A DNA stretch of 64,000 nt. It comes from CAZSAK01 sp964605155 (GTDB lineage: Bacteria > Pseudomonadota > Gammaproteobacteria > SZUA-140). Positions within the stretch are counted from its first letter, which is position 1. Each line of letters opens with the position of its first letter. A model generated the notes under the pieces. The model did not search any database, was not told the origin of the DNA, and saw nothing but the letters and a program-made list of their open reading frames with translations. The position numbers and the translations under genes were made by a program. Where the stretch lies: assembly GCA_964605155.1 (NCBI GenBank), contig CAZSAK010000009.1:25876-89875 (forward strand), written 5' to 3'. Positions 51,302 through 60,704 of the stretch are shown in pieces.

Positions 51302-51670
51302 ATGACCGGTGAAAAGAGGAAATATCCGCGCAAGTTGTTCAGGCCGGATGACCATGATTTCTCTTTTTATCTCCAGGACAAGGGGGGCTCCTATGAGATC
51401 TCCAACGTACAGGATGTTTCCATATCGGGAGTGGGTGTCGGCATACCGAGGAGTTTCAATATCGGACAAAAGGTCTCGTTGCAATATGATTCGGAGGATT
51501 ATCACCTCACCATAGATGGAACAATCGTATGGTGCGATGGATCGGTTAATTCTGGGTCCTGTCGTCTGGGCGTTGAATTTGACGCCGATAGTCAGGAAGA
51601 TAACACCCTTTTTCTACTGGCTGTCAGGAAATACCTGGATACTTCTGATAACACGCAACTTAAGACATAG
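51302..51670 (+). CDS. PilZ domain protein
   Basis: A 122-residue single PilZ domain that should bind cyclic-di-GMP. The first motif is RKYPRKLFR near the N terminus (RxxxR type) and the second is DVSISGVGVGI (D/NxSxxG) at about 41-51; the strand CRLGVEFD closes the barrel. The frame opens five codons earlier at 51287, but GGGGGG lies seven bases before ATG 51302. The gene is single and lies between acs and pnp with a palindrome in its promoter. Target process (motility, polysaccharide) is unknown. Confidence 0.88.
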   Translation: MTGEKRKYPRKLFRPDDHDFSFYLQDKGGSYEISNVQDVSISGVGVGIPRSFNIGQKVSLQYDSEDYHLTIDGTIVWCDGSVNSGSCRLGVEFDADSQEDNTLFLLAVRKYLDTSDNTQLKT

Positions 51671-51793
51671 ACTCCATAAATCGCCTGCGGGCTTGTCCTA
51701 TATCGTTAAACAGTAAGCTATTTCAGTTATCACTGCCGGATTTCGTTCCTTTCAAAGGCTGATCAATCCCGGCTTTCTGGTCTTTTCACACCG

Positions 51794-51825
51794 AAAAATA
51801 AAAAAGGGACTATTCAGCCCCTTTA
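51794..51825 (-). terminator. Rho-independent terminator of the rimP-pnp operon
   Basis: On the minus strand AAGGGGCTGAATAGTCCCTT forms an imperfect hairpin followed by TTTTTTATTTTT, 25 bp after the pnp stop. Confidence 0.8.
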
Positions 51826-51849
51826 TGACCGCATCGGATTTTTTCGGGA

Positions 51850-53937
51850 TTAATCCTGACCGACCGCCTTCATGCTGAGTCTTATCCTGCCCTGTTTATC
51901 TATTTCGAGCACCTTGACCTTGACCTGATCGCCTTCCGATAGCTTGTCGCTGACATTTTCAACACGCTCATCGGAAATCTGGGAGATATGTACCAGGCCG
52001 TCTCTTCCCGGCAGTATAGTAACGAAGGCACCGAAATCCATCAACTTGACGACCTTGCCTTCATAGGTAACACCGACCTCGACATCCGCGGTAATCTGTT
52101 CGATTCGACGACGTGCCTCCTGACCTGCCGCGTTGTCAACCGAGGCAATCTTGACGACACCGTCATCCGTGATATCTATGCTGGCACCGGTTTCTTCCGT
52201 CAGGGCGCGGATGGTGGCGCCGCCTTTACCGATGACATCCCTGATTTTTTCCGGATTGATCCTGAGAGTGATGATGCGCGGAGCGAATTCCGATATTTCC
52301 TCGCGTGGTGTTTCAATAACCTTGTCCATCTCTCCGAGTATATGCAAGCGGCCGTCTTTTGCCTGATTAAGTGCAGCTTCCATTATTTCGCGTGTGATGC
52401 CATCGATCTTGATATCCATTTGCAGGGCGGTCACACCCCTGGTTGTCCCTCCAACCTTGAAGTCCATATCCCCGAGATGATCCTCATCGCCCAGGATATC
52501 GGTCAAAACAGCAAACTTGTCTTGCTCCTTGATCAGGCCCATTGCAATTCCTGCGACCGGTGACTTGACGGGCACGCCTGCATCCATCAACGACAGGCTG
52601 GTACCGCAGATCGTCGCCATCGAGCTGGATCCGTTAGATTCGGTTATTTCAGATACCACCCTGATCACATAGGGAAAATCGTCCATTGTCGGCATAATGG
52701 CCATGACACCGCGCTTTGCAAGCTTGCCATGACCTATTTCACGACGTTTAGGACTGCCTACCATACCGGTTTCACCGACACTGTATGGCGGAAAGTTGTA
52801 ATGCAACATAAAAGGCTCTTTACGTTCACCCTCGATCGCATCGATAATCTGCGCATCACGACCCGTACCGAGCGTCGTAACGACCAGCGCCTGGGTTTCT
52901 CCACGGGTAAACAGGGCCGAACCATGCACCCTGGGCAACACGCCTACACGGATTGAAATCGGACGCACCGTACGTGTGTCACGACCGTCAATCCTCGGTT
53001 CACCGGAGATGATCTGTCCGCGAACCACCCTTTTCTCAAGTTTCTCAACAGACTTTTTGACCGCCTCTGCTTCCCATCTTGCCCCTTCATCCGTACACAG
53101 CGAAGCGATAACTTCTGTTCTGATCTGTGCCAAACGTTCCTGTCGTGCCTGCTTTTCACGGATGCCATACGCGCTACGAATATCATCCATCGCGGTTTTT
53201 TCCACCTCGGACTCCAGCTCGGCGTCGTGTGCGGTTGGCTGCCATTCCCAGGCAGATGTTCCCACTTCGGCCGTGAGTTCCAGTATGGCGTTGATCGCCA
53301 CCTGTTGTTGCTGATGACCGAACATCACTGCATCCAGCATTACCTGTTCGGGCAATTCCATTGCTTCGGACTCAACCATCAACACAGCGTTTTGCGTACC
53401 GGCCACGACCAGATTGAGTTCGGAGGCCTCAAGCTGACTGTTGGTTGGGTTAAGAATAAAATCACCGTCCTTATATCCTACCCGGGCCGCTGCAATCGGG
53501 CCGTTGAACGGTATTCCGGATACTGCCAATGCGGCAGATGCGCCGATGATGGCCGGGATATCGGGATCCACCTCCTTATCGACGGATATGACCGAGGCGA
53601 TGACCTGAACCTCATTGGTAAATCCATCGGGAAACAGCGGGCGCAACGGGCGATCAATCAACCGGCTGGTGAGTGTTTCCTTTTCACTCGGACGTCCTTC
53701 GCGCTTGAAAAAGCCTCCTGGAATCTTGCCTGCTGAATAGGTGCGCTCCTGATAATTAACGGTCAATGGAAAAAAATCACGTCCTGCTACCGCTTCTTTG
53801 GCGCCTACAACTGTCACCAGCACGACTGTATCACCCATGCTTGCCATAACAGCACCCGTTGCCTGCCTGGCGATCTCTCCGGTTTCCAATACCACCGTAT
53901 GATCACCATATTTGAACTCTTTTCTGATCGGATTCAC
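51850..53937 (-). CDS. pnp: Polyribonucleotide nucleotidyltransferase (PNPase)
   Basis: A 695-residue phosphorolytic 3'-5' exoribonuclease of the degradosome. Two RNase PH domains (about 10-145 and 325-460, the second with GTGRDAQIIDAIEGERKEPFMLHYNFPPYSVGE), a helical linker, the KH domain (IGKGGATIRALTEETGASIDI, about 565-585) and the S1 domain (GKVVKLMDFGAFVTILPGRDGLVHISQI, about 625-652) are all present. The start is GTG with AAGGA upstream. It follows rpsO as in E. coli, and PNPase expression there is autoregulated at this junction through an RNase III hairpin. Confidence 0.97.
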   Translation of the reverse strand: MNPIRKEFKYGDHTVVLETGEIARQATGAVMASMGDTVVLVTVVGAKEAVAGRDFFPLTVNYQERTYSAGKIPGGFFKREGRPSEKETLTSRLIDRPLRPLFPDGFTNEVQVIASVISVDKEVDPDIPAIIGASAALAVSGIPFNGPIAAARVGYKDGDFILNPTNSQLEASELNLVVAGTQNAVLMVESEAMELPEQVMLDAVMFGHQQQQVAINAILELTAEVGTSAWEWQPTAHDAELESEVEKTAMDDIRSAYGIREKQARQERLAQIRTEVIASLCTDEGARWEAEAVKKSVEKLEKRVVRGQIISGEPRIDGRDTRTVRPISIRVGVLPRVHGSALFTRGETQALVVTTLGTGRDAQIIDAIEGERKEPFMLHYNFPPYSVGETGMVGSPKRREIGHGKLAKRGVMAIMPTMDDFPYVIRVVSEITESNGSSSMATICGTSLSLMDAGVPVKSPVAGIAMGLIKEQDKFAVLTDILGDEDHLGDMDFKVGGTTRGVTALQMDIKIDGITREIMEAALNQAKDGRLHILGEMDKVIETPREEISEFAPRIITLRINPEKIRDVIGKGGATIRALTEETGASIDITDDGVVKIASVDNAAGQEARRRIEQITADVEVGVTYEGKVVKLMDFGAFVTILPGRDGLVHISQISDERVENVSDKLSEGDQVKVKVLEIDKQGRIRLSMKAVGQD

Positions 53938-54094
53938 TTTATATATTTTCCTTAAGATATTTTGACGTTTTGGATGTGTATATTGAGGGATCGGTTACCA
54001 CATCGAGCAATCTCATATTCCGGCAATGCAAGACCATTCACACCACAGGTGTTGAGCTTGCACATCCGGATGTTTTCATATGAGATTTTATGTA

Positions 54095-54364
54095 TTACTT
54101 GCGCAGGCCAAGCCGGGATATCAACTCCTGATACCGCGCACTGTCCATGCCCTTGAGATAGTCCAGTAATTTTCTGCGGCGGCTTACCATTTTCAGTAAT
54201 CCCTGCCGGGAATGATGATCATGTGCATGGTGTTTGAAATGGCCGGCTAATTGTTCTATGCGCGCCGACAGCAGCGCAACCTGCACTTCGGGTGAACCGG
54301 TATCACCCGAAAACCGTTGATAATCATCGATAACCTTGGCCTTATGCTCTGTACTTAATCCCAT
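54095..54364 (-). CDS. rpsO: 30S ribosomal protein S15
   Basis: An 89-residue ribosomal protein of exactly the usual size. Motifs: DTGSPEVQVALLSARIEQLAGHFKHHAHDHHSRQGLLKMVSRRRKLLDYLKG. It binds 16S rRNA helices 20-22 and in E. coli represses its own translation. A GCAGGAGAAATA ribosome site precedes the ATG. Between truB and pnp as in most proteobacteria. Confidence 0.98.
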   Translation of the reverse strand: MGLSTEHKAKVIDDYQRFSGDTGSPEVQVALLSARIEQLAGHFKHHAHDHHSRQGLLKMVSRRRKLLDYLKGMDSARYQELISRLGLRK

Positions 54365-54477
54365 TATTTCTCCTGCAGATACTTTAACTATATTAAACCC
54401 GGATAGTTTATCCTTTCACGGGTACGAGTGACAAGCAATGAGTAGCCGGTATCAGCGACATTTGGCATACATCTCCT

Positions 54478-55395
54478 TTAAAGATTAACCAGTCGCCTGG
54501 GGGCGACCCTGCCGTCATCCAGGATGCATCCTATACCCATAAAATGCGAGTCTCCCGAATACAACTTTACCAACCCCCGTGACGGCGCATGGGGAACAAC
54601 CACGGCTTGCCCTTTTTTCACGAAATAGGCGATATCCCGTGACAATTTGATATCAGGCCAGTTTGCCAGAGCACTTTGAATCGGCAACAGGAATGTGTCC
54701 AGTCTTTCCAGACCATGATCAGCTGCAGCGTGCAAGCTGTCCAGCGTGACCATACCGTCGGATTCAAATAAACCCACACCCAGACGCCTCAAGGCGGCAA
54801 TATGTCCTCCACATCCCAGTTTCTCACCGAGATCTTCGGCAAGCGTACGCACATATGTCCCCTTGGAACAATGAACATCAATTTCCAGGAGATCTCCCTC
54901 AAACCGGATCACATTCAAATTGCGAATAACGACCGTCCTGGGTTTGCGCTCAACGACAATCCCTCTGTGTGCAAGTTTATAAAGAGGTTGCCCGTTCTGT
55001 TTAACAGCCGAATGCATCGGAGGAACTTGTTCTATAGGGCCAAGAAATGTCGTGACGGCATCGTTGAGCATTTCTGCGGAGATATTACCGACCGGGCGTG
55101 TATCAATAACCTTCCCTTCAGCGTCACCAGTTGAGGTCTTGATGCCCAGCTTGATCACTACCCGATAATATTTATCTGCTTCAAGAATATAACCGGATAT
55201 CTTGGTGGCCTCACCCAGACAGATAGGAAGTATACCTGTAGCAAGCGGATCAAGACTGCCGGTATGGCCCGCCTTGCGTGCATGATAAAGTCGTTTAACC
55301 GTCTGCAGGGCGGCGTTGGACGTAATGCCCGCCGGCTTGTCCAACAGGAGTATTCCATGTATATCCCTGGGCCGGCGGCTGCGTCTTTGCGGCAT
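54478..55395 (-). CDS. truB: tRNA pseudouridine(55) synthase
   Basis: A 305-residue enzyme making pseudouridine 55 in the T loop of tRNA. The catalytic block GHTGSLDPLATGILPICLGEATKIS (Asp47) and KGTYVRTLAEDLG are conserved, and a C-terminal PUA-like domain follows from about residue 245. The ATG shares one base with the rbfA stop (TAATG-type junction), so translation is coupled. Confidence 0.97.
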   Translation of the reverse strand: MPQRRSRRPRDIHGILLLDKPAGITSNAALQTVKRLYHARKAGHTGSLDPLATGILPICLGEATKISGYILEADKYYRVVIKLGIKTSTGDAEGKVIDTRPVGNISAEMLNDAVTTFLGPIEQVPPMHSAVKQNGQPLYKLAHRGIVVERKPRTVVIRNLNVIRFEGDLLEIDVHCSKGTYVRTLAEDLGEKLGCGGHIAALRRLGVGLFESDGMVTLDSLHAAADHGLERLDTFLLPIQSALANWPDIKLSRDIAYFVKKGQAVVVPHAPSRGLVKLYSGDSHFMGIGCILDDGRVAPRRLVNL

Positions 55396-55772
55396 TATGA
55401 TTCCGTGCCTCCGTGCCGGTTTTGTTCCGCAACTGCAGCGTCAATCATTTCAGCCAGGCGGGTACCGTCCTTGACTGATCTATCATAGATAAAGCGTATG
55501 TCAGGAATTGTTTTAAGGTAAACCCGCTTTGCGAGTTCATGGCGCAGGAAGCGGGCAGCATGATTCAGGGCCTTGATACTGTCATCGGGTTCTGCTGCAT
55601 CGTTTAGTGAAGTTACATAGATCTTTGCATGTTTCAGATCAGGAGAAATGTCCACTCCCGATACAGTCACCAAACCAACGCGTGGATCCTTGATCTCCTG
55701 CTGGATCAGGATGGCGATTTCCCTCTGTATCATTTCTTCAATGCGCAATTTGCGACTGAATTCCCTGGGCAT
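55395..55772 (-). CDS. rbfA: 30S ribosome-binding factor A
   Basis: A 125-residue ribosome maturation factor needed for 16S 5' end processing and cold adaptation. It starts MPREFSRKLRIEEMIQREIAILI and has the KH-like core DPRVGLVTVSGVDISPDLKHAKIYVT and RHELAKRVYLKTIPDIRF. The frame runs on to 55814, but ATG 55772 begins the conserved domain. It lies between infB and truB in the standard order. Confidence 0.96.
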   Translation of the reverse strand: MPREFSRKLRIEEMIQREIAILIQQEIKDPRVGLVTVSGVDISPDLKHAKIYVTSLNDAAEPDDSIKALNHAARFLRHELAKRVYLKTIPDIRFIYDRSVKDGTRLAEMIDAAVAEQNRHGGTES

Positions 55773-55837
55773 AATTAGGATAATCTCGTTCGTATGCAGA
55801 TCAAAAGCAACCACGGCACAATCCGTGTCTGCCGCGG

Positions 55838-58363
55838 TTACAGTGTTCTTTGTACCTCTACTTTTTCGAAGACCTCGATCTGATCGCCGACTTTTACGTC
55901 ATTGTAATTTTTAACGCCGATTCCACACTCGGTCCCTGCTTTCACCTCGTTGACATCATCCTTGAAGCGGCGCAGTGATTCCAGTTCGCCCTCGTATATC
56001 ACCACATTGTCACGTAATACCCGGATTGGATTGTTGCGTCGCACGACACCTTCCACTACCAGACAACCGGCAATGGCACCGATTTTAGGTGACATAAATA
56101 CATCACGTACCTCGGCAAGTCCTATGATCTGTTCCCTGATTTCAGGTGACAACATACCCACCAGGGCACGCTTCACCTCGTCAATGACATCATAAATAAC
56201 GCTGTAGTAATGCAGATCGATACCGTTTTCCTCGGTCAAACGCCGTGCCGTGGCATCTGCACGCACATTAAAACCGATCATTACGGCATTCGATGCCAAT
56301 GCCAGATTGACATCAGACTCAGTGATACCGCCCACACCACTTGCAACTATCTTGACAGCGACCTCATCGGTCGAAAGATTGGTCAGGGCGTCGGTTAATG
56401 CCTCAATCGAACCTTGAACATCAGCCTTGACCACAAGATTAAGCATGTTGGTCTTGTCTTTGTCCATCTGTGAAAACACGTCCTCCAGTTTGGCCGCCTT
56501 CTGACGCGCCATCTGGACATCGCGGTATTTACCCTGCCTGAACATGGCGACTTCCCGGGCCTTGCGTTCATCAGCGACGACCACCACATCATCACCCGCA
56601 CTCGGCGCCCCCGAAAGCCCCAGAACGACAACGGGAACGGATGGTCCTGCTGAATCGACATTCTTACCCTGTTCATCAAACATCGCCCGCACGCGTCCGT
56701 ATTCCTGTCCGGCCAGGATGATGTCACCTTGATTCAGCGTGCCATCCTGAATCAGGACCGTCGCGACAGGGCCACGACCCTTATCCAGGCTGGATTCGAT
56801 AACCGTACCCTTCGCAGGTTTGTCTTTTATGGCCTTTAATTCCAGAACTTCCGCCTGAAGCAGGATTGCTTCCATGATGTCATCCACTCCCTCGCCGGTC
56901 TTGGCGGATACATTGACGAACATGGTATCGCCGCCCCAGTTTTCAGGTATGACCTCATGTTTTGTCAATTCCTGTTTGACCCTGTCTGGATCGGCTTCAG
57001 GCTTGTCAATCTTGTTAATCGCCACGATGACAGGTACCCCACCTGCCTTGGCGTGCTGTATAGCCTCGAGGGTTTGTGGTTTGACGCCATCATCGGCGGC
57101 TACGACCAGGATGACGATATCGGTGACCTTGGCACCCCGTGCACGCATGGCGGTAAATGCCGCATGACCGGGCGTATCCAGAAATGTGATTGAACCTTTT
57201 TCGGTTTCAACACGGTATGCGCCGACATGCTGGGTTATGCCGCCCGCCTCACCAGCTGCCACCTTGGTACGGCGGATATAATCAAGTAACGAGGTTTTAC
57301 CATGATCCACATGCCCCATTATGGTCACGACGGGCGCACGTGCGATCTCCTCACCGCCTGCCTCCTCGACCTCTACGATCAGTTCTTCTTCAAGCTCATT
57401 TTCCTGTAGCAATTTGGGTTTATGTCCCAATTCAGTGACAACAATCGCTGCTGTTTCCTGATCAAGTACCTGATTGATCGTCGCCATACTGCCCATGTTC
57501 ATCATTAGTTTGATGACTTCCGCTGCCTTAACCGACATCCTCTGGGCGAGTTCCGCAACAGAAATGGTCTCTGGTATAGGCACTTCCCTGACAACAGGGG
57601 CAGTCGGTTTTTCAAAGCCGTGCTTGGAGGTGACGCTGACAGAAACGGGCTTGTTCCTGGTCTTTTTCTTGCGCCGTCCAGCCTTGTCTCCGGCAACGTG
57701 CAACTCCTGGCGGCCATACTTGGTCTCACGTGCTTCTTTTTCAAGACGCCGTTTGGATTTCTTTTCCTGTGCAGGTGCAGGTTGTGCAGGTTCGGGTTTG
57801 GCCTCGAATACTTCCAGAGGCACCTGAACCTGTTCTTCCTTGGCTTGTGGTTCCTCTGGTGTTGTGGGTTCCTGCGCTTTTTCAGCTACAGTTTCCTGTT
57901 CAGCCGGCGTGATCTCCTCGGCCGCAGGCTGTTCAACTTTCTGTGCTTCCTTTATTTCTGTCGCTTGTGCTTCGGCTTTTTCCCGTTCTTCAATCAAGGC
58001 CTTTTCATTTTTGAGACGCTCGGCTTCTTCCGCCAGCATGTCACTCCGCTTGGCGTAAGTACGGCGGCTCCTGAATTCGACGTTGACCTTTTTGACCTTC
58101 TTGATTCTTCCTTGTGTACTGCTCTGTTTGAGCTCACTGGTCCGTTTACGGCGCAAGGTGATCTTTTTGGGTTCAGCCTTGCCGCTGATGTCTGTATCTC
58201 CATGTGTCTTGCGTAAATGACTCAGCAGTTCGACCTTGTCCTCATCGCTTATGGCCTCATCCGGATTAGAGATTGATAAACCGGCTTCGCTCAATTGCGT
58301 TAACAAACGATCGACCGGTATGCCGACTACACTTGCTAGTTGTTTTACGGTTACTTCAGCCAT
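55838..58363 (-). CDS. infB: Translation initiation factor IF-2
   Basis: An 841-residue GTPase that brings fMet-tRNA to the ribosome. The N-terminal IF2_N winged-helix motif (VTVKQLASVVGIPVDRLLTQL), a long charged spacer rich in Lys/Glu/Pro (about 55-270), a second IF2_N domain (SVAELAQRMSVKAAEVIKLMM), the G domain (GHVDHGKTSLLDYIR, DTPGH, NKIDKP), and domains II-IV to the end are visible. Size lies between the E. coli long form (890) and short forms. Confidence 0.98.
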   Translation of the reverse strand: MAEVTVKQLASVVGIPVDRLLTQLSEAGLSISNPDEAISDEDKVELLSHLRKTHGDTDISGKAEPKKITLRRKRTSELKQSSTQGRIKKVKKVNVEFRSRRTYAKRSDMLAEEAERLKNEKALIEEREKAEAQATEIKEAQKVEQPAAEEITPAEQETVAEKAQEPTTPEEPQAKEEQVQVPLEVFEAKPEPAQPAPAQEKKSKRRLEKEARETKYGRQELHVAGDKAGRRKKKTRNKPVSVSVTSKHGFEKPTAPVVREVPIPETISVAELAQRMSVKAAEVIKLMMNMGSMATINQVLDQETAAIVVTELGHKPKLLQENELEEELIVEVEEAGGEEIARAPVVTIMGHVDHGKTSLLDYIRRTKVAAGEAGGITQHVGAYRVETEKGSITFLDTPGHAAFTAMRARGAKVTDIVILVVAADDGVKPQTLEAIQHAKAGGVPVIVAINKIDKPEADPDRVKQELTKHEVIPENWGGDTMFVNVSAKTGEGVDDIMEAILLQAEVLELKAIKDKPAKGTVIESSLDKGRGPVATVLIQDGTLNQGDIILAGQEYGRVRAMFDEQGKNVDSAGPSVPVVVLGLSGAPSAGDDVVVVADERKAREVAMFRQGKYRDVQMARQKAAKLEDVFSQMDKDKTNMLNLVVKADVQGSIEALTDALTNLSTDEVAVKIVASGVGGITESDVNLALASNAVMIGFNVRADATARRLTEENGIDLHYYSVIYDVIDEVKRALVGMLSPEIREQIIGLAEVRDVFMSPKIGAIAGCLVVEGVVRRNNPIRVLRDNVVIYEGELESLRRFKDDVNEVKAGTECGIGVKNYNDVKVGDQIEVFEKVEVQRTL

Positions 58364-58391
58364 TTCTACCTGTCATTTACTCTGATTGTAA

Positions 58392-59891
58392 TTAACCCTG
58401 TAATTCGTTCGCAAACCATGGCGCACGCGCCGTCATGATCAATTCGCTCGCACGTTCCTTATCCAGGCCTTCGATATCCATCAAATCATCGACCGCCTGT
58501 TCTGCCAGATCCTCCTGGGTCACGATTCCCTTGCTCGCCAGTTTATAGGCCAGAGAGGTATCCATGCCGTCCAGATTGAGCAAGTCCTCGGCGGGCTCTA
58601 CATCACTCAGTTTTTCCTCGTCTGCGATGGCACGCGTCAGCAACACATCCCGTGCCCTGTCACGCAGTTCCTGCACGATGTCTTCATCGAACTCCTCGAT
58701 ACCCAGCAGTTCCTTGGTAGGAACATAGGCCACTTCCTCTATACTCGAGAAACCTTCCTGGACAAAGATGGTTGCGATTTCCTCATCAACATCCAGTTGT
58801 TCCATAAACAACTTTTGCAGTGCTTCCGCTTCGGCCTCGCTTTTCTCTTCCGCCTGGGCTTCAGTCATGATGTTGAGCTCCCAACCCGAAAGCTGACTGG
58901 CCAGGCGTACGTTCTGGCCGCCACGACCGATGGCCTGGGAAAGGTGCTCTTCCGCCACCGCCAGGTCCATGCTGTGGGCATCTTCGTCCACCACGATTGA
59001 TTCAACCTCGGCGGGTGACATTGCGTTTATGACATATTGCGCCGCGTTTTCGTCCCACAGGATGATATCGATACGCTCACCGGCCAGTTCGTTCGAAACA
59101 CTCTGTACACGCGAACCTCGCATACCTACACAGGCGCCCACCGGATCAATACGTGGATCGTTGGCCTTGACCGCAATCTTTGCCCGTAAACCGGGGTCAC
59201 GTGCGGCACTGATAATATCAATCAATCCCTCGCCGACCTCCGGGACCTCAAGCTTGAATAACTCAATCAACAACTCCGGAGCGGTACGGCTGACGTAGAG
59301 TTGGGGACCACGGGGCTCTGTGCGCACCTGGCGAAGATATCCCCGCAACCGATCGCCGGGACGTACTGCTTCGCGAGGGATGACTTCATCTCTGGGAATA
59401 AGCGCCTCGGCATTACCACCCAGATCAAGAGTTACATTACCGCGATCGACACGTTTGACAACTCCGGTCACCAGGTCTCCTACACGGTCCTGGTACTGTT
59501 CCACGATCTGGGCACGCTCTGCCTCACGGACCTTCTGGATGATGACCTGTTTGGCGGTTTGCGCGGCTATCCTCCCAAATTCAACGGACTCGATTGGTTC
59601 CTCGATAAAATCACCTGCGTTAAGCTCGGGATTCTGTTTATGCGCGTCGCTGAGCTTTATCTGACTGTCCTCGTGTTCGAATTCTTCGTCATCCGGAATC
59701 ACTTCCCAGCGACGGAACGTATCATATTCACCGCTGTCACGATGGATCTTCACGCGCACGTCTATTTCACCATCATGGCGTTTCTTGGTGGCAGCCGCAA
59801 GAGCCGCCTCTATTGCCTCGACAATAATATCCTTGCTGATACCCCGTTCATTGGATACCGCATCAACAACCATCAGTATTTCTTTACTCAT
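58392..59891 (-). CDS. nusA: Transcription termination/antitermination factor NusA
   Basis: A 499-residue RNA polymerase factor. The N-terminal polymerase-binding domain (1 to about 130), the S1 domain (GDLVTGVVKRVDRGNVTLDLGGNAEALIP), two KH domains (CVGMRGSRVQSVSNELAGERIDI and AIGRGGQNVRLASQLSGWELNI) and two C-terminal acidic repeats (about 365-420 and 440-495) are present, as in E. coli (495). It lies 29 bp upstream of infB and 51 bp downstream of rimP. Confidence 0.98.
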   Translation of the reverse strand: MSKEILMVVDAVSNERGISKDIIVEAIEAALAAATKKRHDGEIDVRVKIHRDSGEYDTFRRWEVIPDDEEFEHEDSQIKLSDAHKQNPELNAGDFIEEPIESVEFGRIAAQTAKQVIIQKVREAERAQIVEQYQDRVGDLVTGVVKRVDRGNVTLDLGGNAEALIPRDEVIPREAVRPGDRLRGYLRQVRTEPRGPQLYVSRTAPELLIELFKLEVPEVGEGLIDIISAARDPGLRAKIAVKANDPRIDPVGACVGMRGSRVQSVSNELAGERIDIILWDENAAQYVINAMSPAEVESIVVDEDAHSMDLAVAEEHLSQAIGRGGQNVRLASQLSGWELNIMTEAQAEEKSEAEAEALQKLFMEQLDVDEEIATIFVQEGFSSIEEVAYVPTKELLGIEEFDEDIVQELRDRARDVLLTRAIADEEKLSDVEPAEDLLNLDGMDTSLAYKLASKGIVTQEDLAEQAVDDLMDIEGLDKERASELIMTARAPWFANELQG

Positions 59892-59942
59892 GACACTGCC
59901 TCTTTCCGGTCAACCGGCATCCAATGCATCCCGCACATACTT

Positions 59943-60401
59943 TCATAACTTTGGTATCAACCTCGCTTTTTCAATAGTATTCAGAGGCAACACAATCTGT
60001 GTACCATCCACCTGTAACAAAACCTCTTTGTCGCGCATTCCCTGAATGATTCCCTTGAAGTTACGTCGGCCCTCCAGTGGCTTGTCCAATCGCAGCTGGA
60101 CCCATTGTCCCTTATGACTGTCAAAGTGCTCCTTGGTAAACAGGGGTCTATCCAGGCCCGGTGACGAAACCTCCAGGTTATATGGTTCCTTTATCGGGTC
60201 TTCCACGTCGAGCAGACCGCTGACCTGGCGGCTGACCCTTGCACAATCATCCAGTGTGATGCCATCTTCCTTATCGATATATATCCTCAATACTGCATTC
60301 CGGCCTTTGCCGAGATATTCGACACCAACCAATTCATATCCCAGCATTGAAACCACCGGCTCAAACAATTGCCGCAGATGTAAATTTGATTGTCGTATCA
60401 T
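59943..60401 (-). CDS. rimP: Ribosome maturation factor RimP
   Basis: A 152-residue factor needed for 30S assembly. The N-terminal domain (LFEPVVSMLGYELVGVEYLGKGRNAVLRIYIDKEDGITLDDCARVSRQVSGLLD) and C-terminal SH3-like domain (EVSSPGLDRPLFTKEHF ... QVDGTQIVLPLNTIEKARL) are clear. I chose ATG 60401; two codons earlier a TTG (60407) is possible. A strong terminator hairpin ends only about 20 nt before the start codon, so expression is probably attenuated. Confidence 0.96.
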   Translation of the reverse strand: MIRQSNLHLRQLFEPVVSMLGYELVGVEYLGKGRNAVLRIYIDKEDGITLDDCARVSRQVSGLLDVEDPIKEPYNLEVSSPGLDRPLFTKEHFDSHKGQWVQLRLDKPLEGRRNFKGIIQGMRDKEVLLQVDGTQIVLPLNTIEKARLIPKL

Positions 60402-60420
60402 TCTCAAGTGCCTGAAACAA

Positions 60421-60444
60421 AAAGTGGGCCAGCAGGCCCACTTT
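60421..60444 (-). terminator. Terminator/attenuator just upstream of rimP
   Basis: A perfect 10-bp stem (AAAGTGGGCC with GGCCCACTTT) with a 4-nt loop, followed on the minus strand by TTTTTGTTT, ends 19 bp before the rimP ATG. Any message that reaches rimP from an upstream promoter must read through it. Confidence 0.8.
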
Positions 60445-60526
60445 CTTATTCGATTCTTATATGATCCAGCAGATAAAACTCACGCCGGGCCACGTGGCAT
60501 CATGTCAATGCAATCCGCCTAACAAA

Positions 60527-60545
60527 AACCCCCGGACCGGGGGTT
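60527..60545 (-). terminator. Rho-independent terminator downstream of the FTR1 gene
   Basis: AACCCCC and GGGGGTT form a 7-bp stem with a 5-nt loop; on the minus strand TTTTTGTT follows. It lies 160 bp after the FTR1 stop and 82 bp before the second hairpin, giving a tandem pair. Confidence 0.75.
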
Positions 60546-60704
60546 CTAAGCGGTGTCATTATATAACCACATGAAGACGTTAGCAATAGAAGTGGCGAGC
60601 TTAGACGGAGCCAATGACCGGGTGTATCCTGAAAACAATCAGGCCGGGGCCAAGGGTTGTGATCTCCCGGCATGCTGATCTTGAATTAAATATAAATCAA
60701 TCGA

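Noticed and set aside
54062..54073. ACATCCGGATGT palindrome between rpsO and pnp as a terminator
   Set aside because: It has no loop and no T run on the operon strand; the region may still form the RNase III-type hairpin known for pnp, but I could not fold it convincingly.
60571..60678. A 35-codon plus-strand ORF (MKTLAIEVASLDG... ending in two cysteines) resembling a small RiPP precursor
   Set aside because: There is no ribosome binding site, no modification enzyme gene nearby, and it is opposite to the terminator region of the FTR1 operon. Chance is more likely.
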